From Ktedonobacterales bacterium (GTDB taxonomy: Bacteria; Chloroflexota; Ktedonobacteria; Ktedonobacterales; JADMIN01): a stretch of DNA of 7,196 nt. The stretch is taken from NCBI GenBank assembly GCA_025928125.1, contig JAICKD010000156.1:1-7196 (forward strand), read 5' to 3'. The position numbers and the translations under genes were made by a program. The notes under the pieces were generated by a model. The model was not told where the DNA came from. It made no database searches and worked only from the letters and a program-made list of their open reading frames with translations. Positions 6,832 through 7,196 of the stretch are shown here, piece after piece. How positions within the stretch are numbered: the stretch's first letter is position 1; the number at the start of each line of letters is the position of its first letter.

Positions 6832-6895
6832 AGCCTGCGCAGGCAGGCTTTGTGGCCGAACATAGTGAGGTCATATAGGCGCGACTTCAGTCGCC
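6832..6895. repeat. Second copy of the palindromic repeat (single arm)
   Basis: These 64 bases align without gaps to 2011-2074, with 47 of 64 identical. The first hairpin is AGCCTGC-GCAG-GCAGGCT (6832-6849). The second is GCGACT-TC-AGTCGC, near the right end. Four base pairs differ from the 2011-2074 copy by changes on both sides of a stem, so pairing is kept. Only one arm is present here, unlike the two-arm element at 1888-2084. It lies between the 6930 gene and psuG. Confidence 0.8.
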
Positions 6896-6929
6896 AGCCT
6901 TCTGGCCCGGCGTTATGCATCTATTTCTG

Positions 6930-7196
6930 CTATTGCCGGTGTGACATGCGCGTGTGGAGCATCGCGGCTGCTCTGGCCGCGCCCTGCGCCGCGTCTCTGG
7001 CGTCCTTCGCGTTCTGGAAGAGATCCCACACGAAGCGTACTACTCCCAGCAGGCCCGCCAGCCCGCTCAGCCCGGCGAGCGGTATCCGCCACGTAGAGAG
7101 TTGGTCAGTCAGCCACGACGGCAGCCAGGTGGGCAGCGTCGTATTGGCGATGGCAGACTGGACCACAACAATCGGCGTCGGCAACGACGAGACCTC
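6930..7196 (-). CDS. C-terminal part of a small predicted membrane protein (partial)
   Basis: The frame is open to the window edge, so the N-terminus is probably missing. A TTG at 7182-7184 is the first available start inside the window, but it has no convincing ribosome site. The visible 88 residues contain a Trp/Leu/Pro segment (T-L-P-T-W-L-P-S-W-L), then a hydrophobic helix P-L-A-G-L-S-G-L-A-G-L-L-G-V-V-R-F-V-W that looks like a transmembrane segment. They end in an Ala-rich, charged, probably amphipathic helix (A-K-D-A-R-D-A-A-Q-G-A-A-R) and M-S-H-R-Q. I do not recognise the family. Codon use agrees with the neighbours. It lies upstream of psuG on the same strand, but the 231-base gap holding a repeat argues against one operon. 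Confidence 0.6.
   Translation of the reverse strand, partial: EVSSLPTPIVVVQSAIANTTLPTWLPSWLTDQLSTWRIPLAGLSGLAGLLGVVRFVWDLFQNAKDARDAAQGAARAAAMLHTRMSHRQ

Overview
This is a GC-rich bacterial window with well-spaced genes on both strands and short palindromic repeats in the intergenic gaps. The gene style (HerA-type ATPase, PsuG, a Pro/Thr-rich single-pass surface protein) and the repeats suggest a Chloroflexota-like organism, possibly near Ktedonobacteria or Thermogemmatispora. That placement is an impression from the sequence and was not tested by any search.

Layout, left to right. (1) 38-415 (-) is a small one-domain cupin. A roughly 260-bp divergent region follows, carrying a good sigma-70-type promoter that reads right (569-597). 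(2) 678-884 (+) is an unrecognised 68-aa protein, followed by 984-1889 (+), a class I SAM-dependent methyltransferase. The two probably share one transcript. (3) 1888-2084 is a MITE-like inverted-repeat element that fills the whole gap between the converging methyltransferase and herA genes. (4) 2088-3842 (-) is a HerA/DUF87-type ATPase. Upstream of it, 3937-4647 (-) is an unrecognised 236-aa protein that may be its partner; a 10-bp-stem hairpin lies between them. A promoter with a nested inverted repeat lies at 4670-4733. (5) 4761-5531 (-) is a single-pass membrane protein with a disordered cytoplasmic half containing an (Arg-Gln)7 tract, encoded by an in-frame hexanucleotide microsatellite. 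(6) 5754-6698 (-) is psuG, pseudouridine-5'-phosphate glycosidase, with all key catalytic residues and no psuK beside it. (7) 6832-6895 is a second copy of one arm of the 1.9-kb palindromic element. (8) 6930 to the window edge (-) is the C-terminal part of a small predicted membrane protein.

The genes do not form one obvious pathway. The likely functional units are the 678/984 pair and the 3937-4647/herA pair. I found no rRNA, tRNA, CRISPR array, transposase or integrase. The most interesting non-coding signal is the palindromic repeat family: its hairpins differ between copies by paired, compensatory changes. The most interesting coding signal is a HerA ATPase whose neighbour is not NurA, SIR2 or another recognisable effector.
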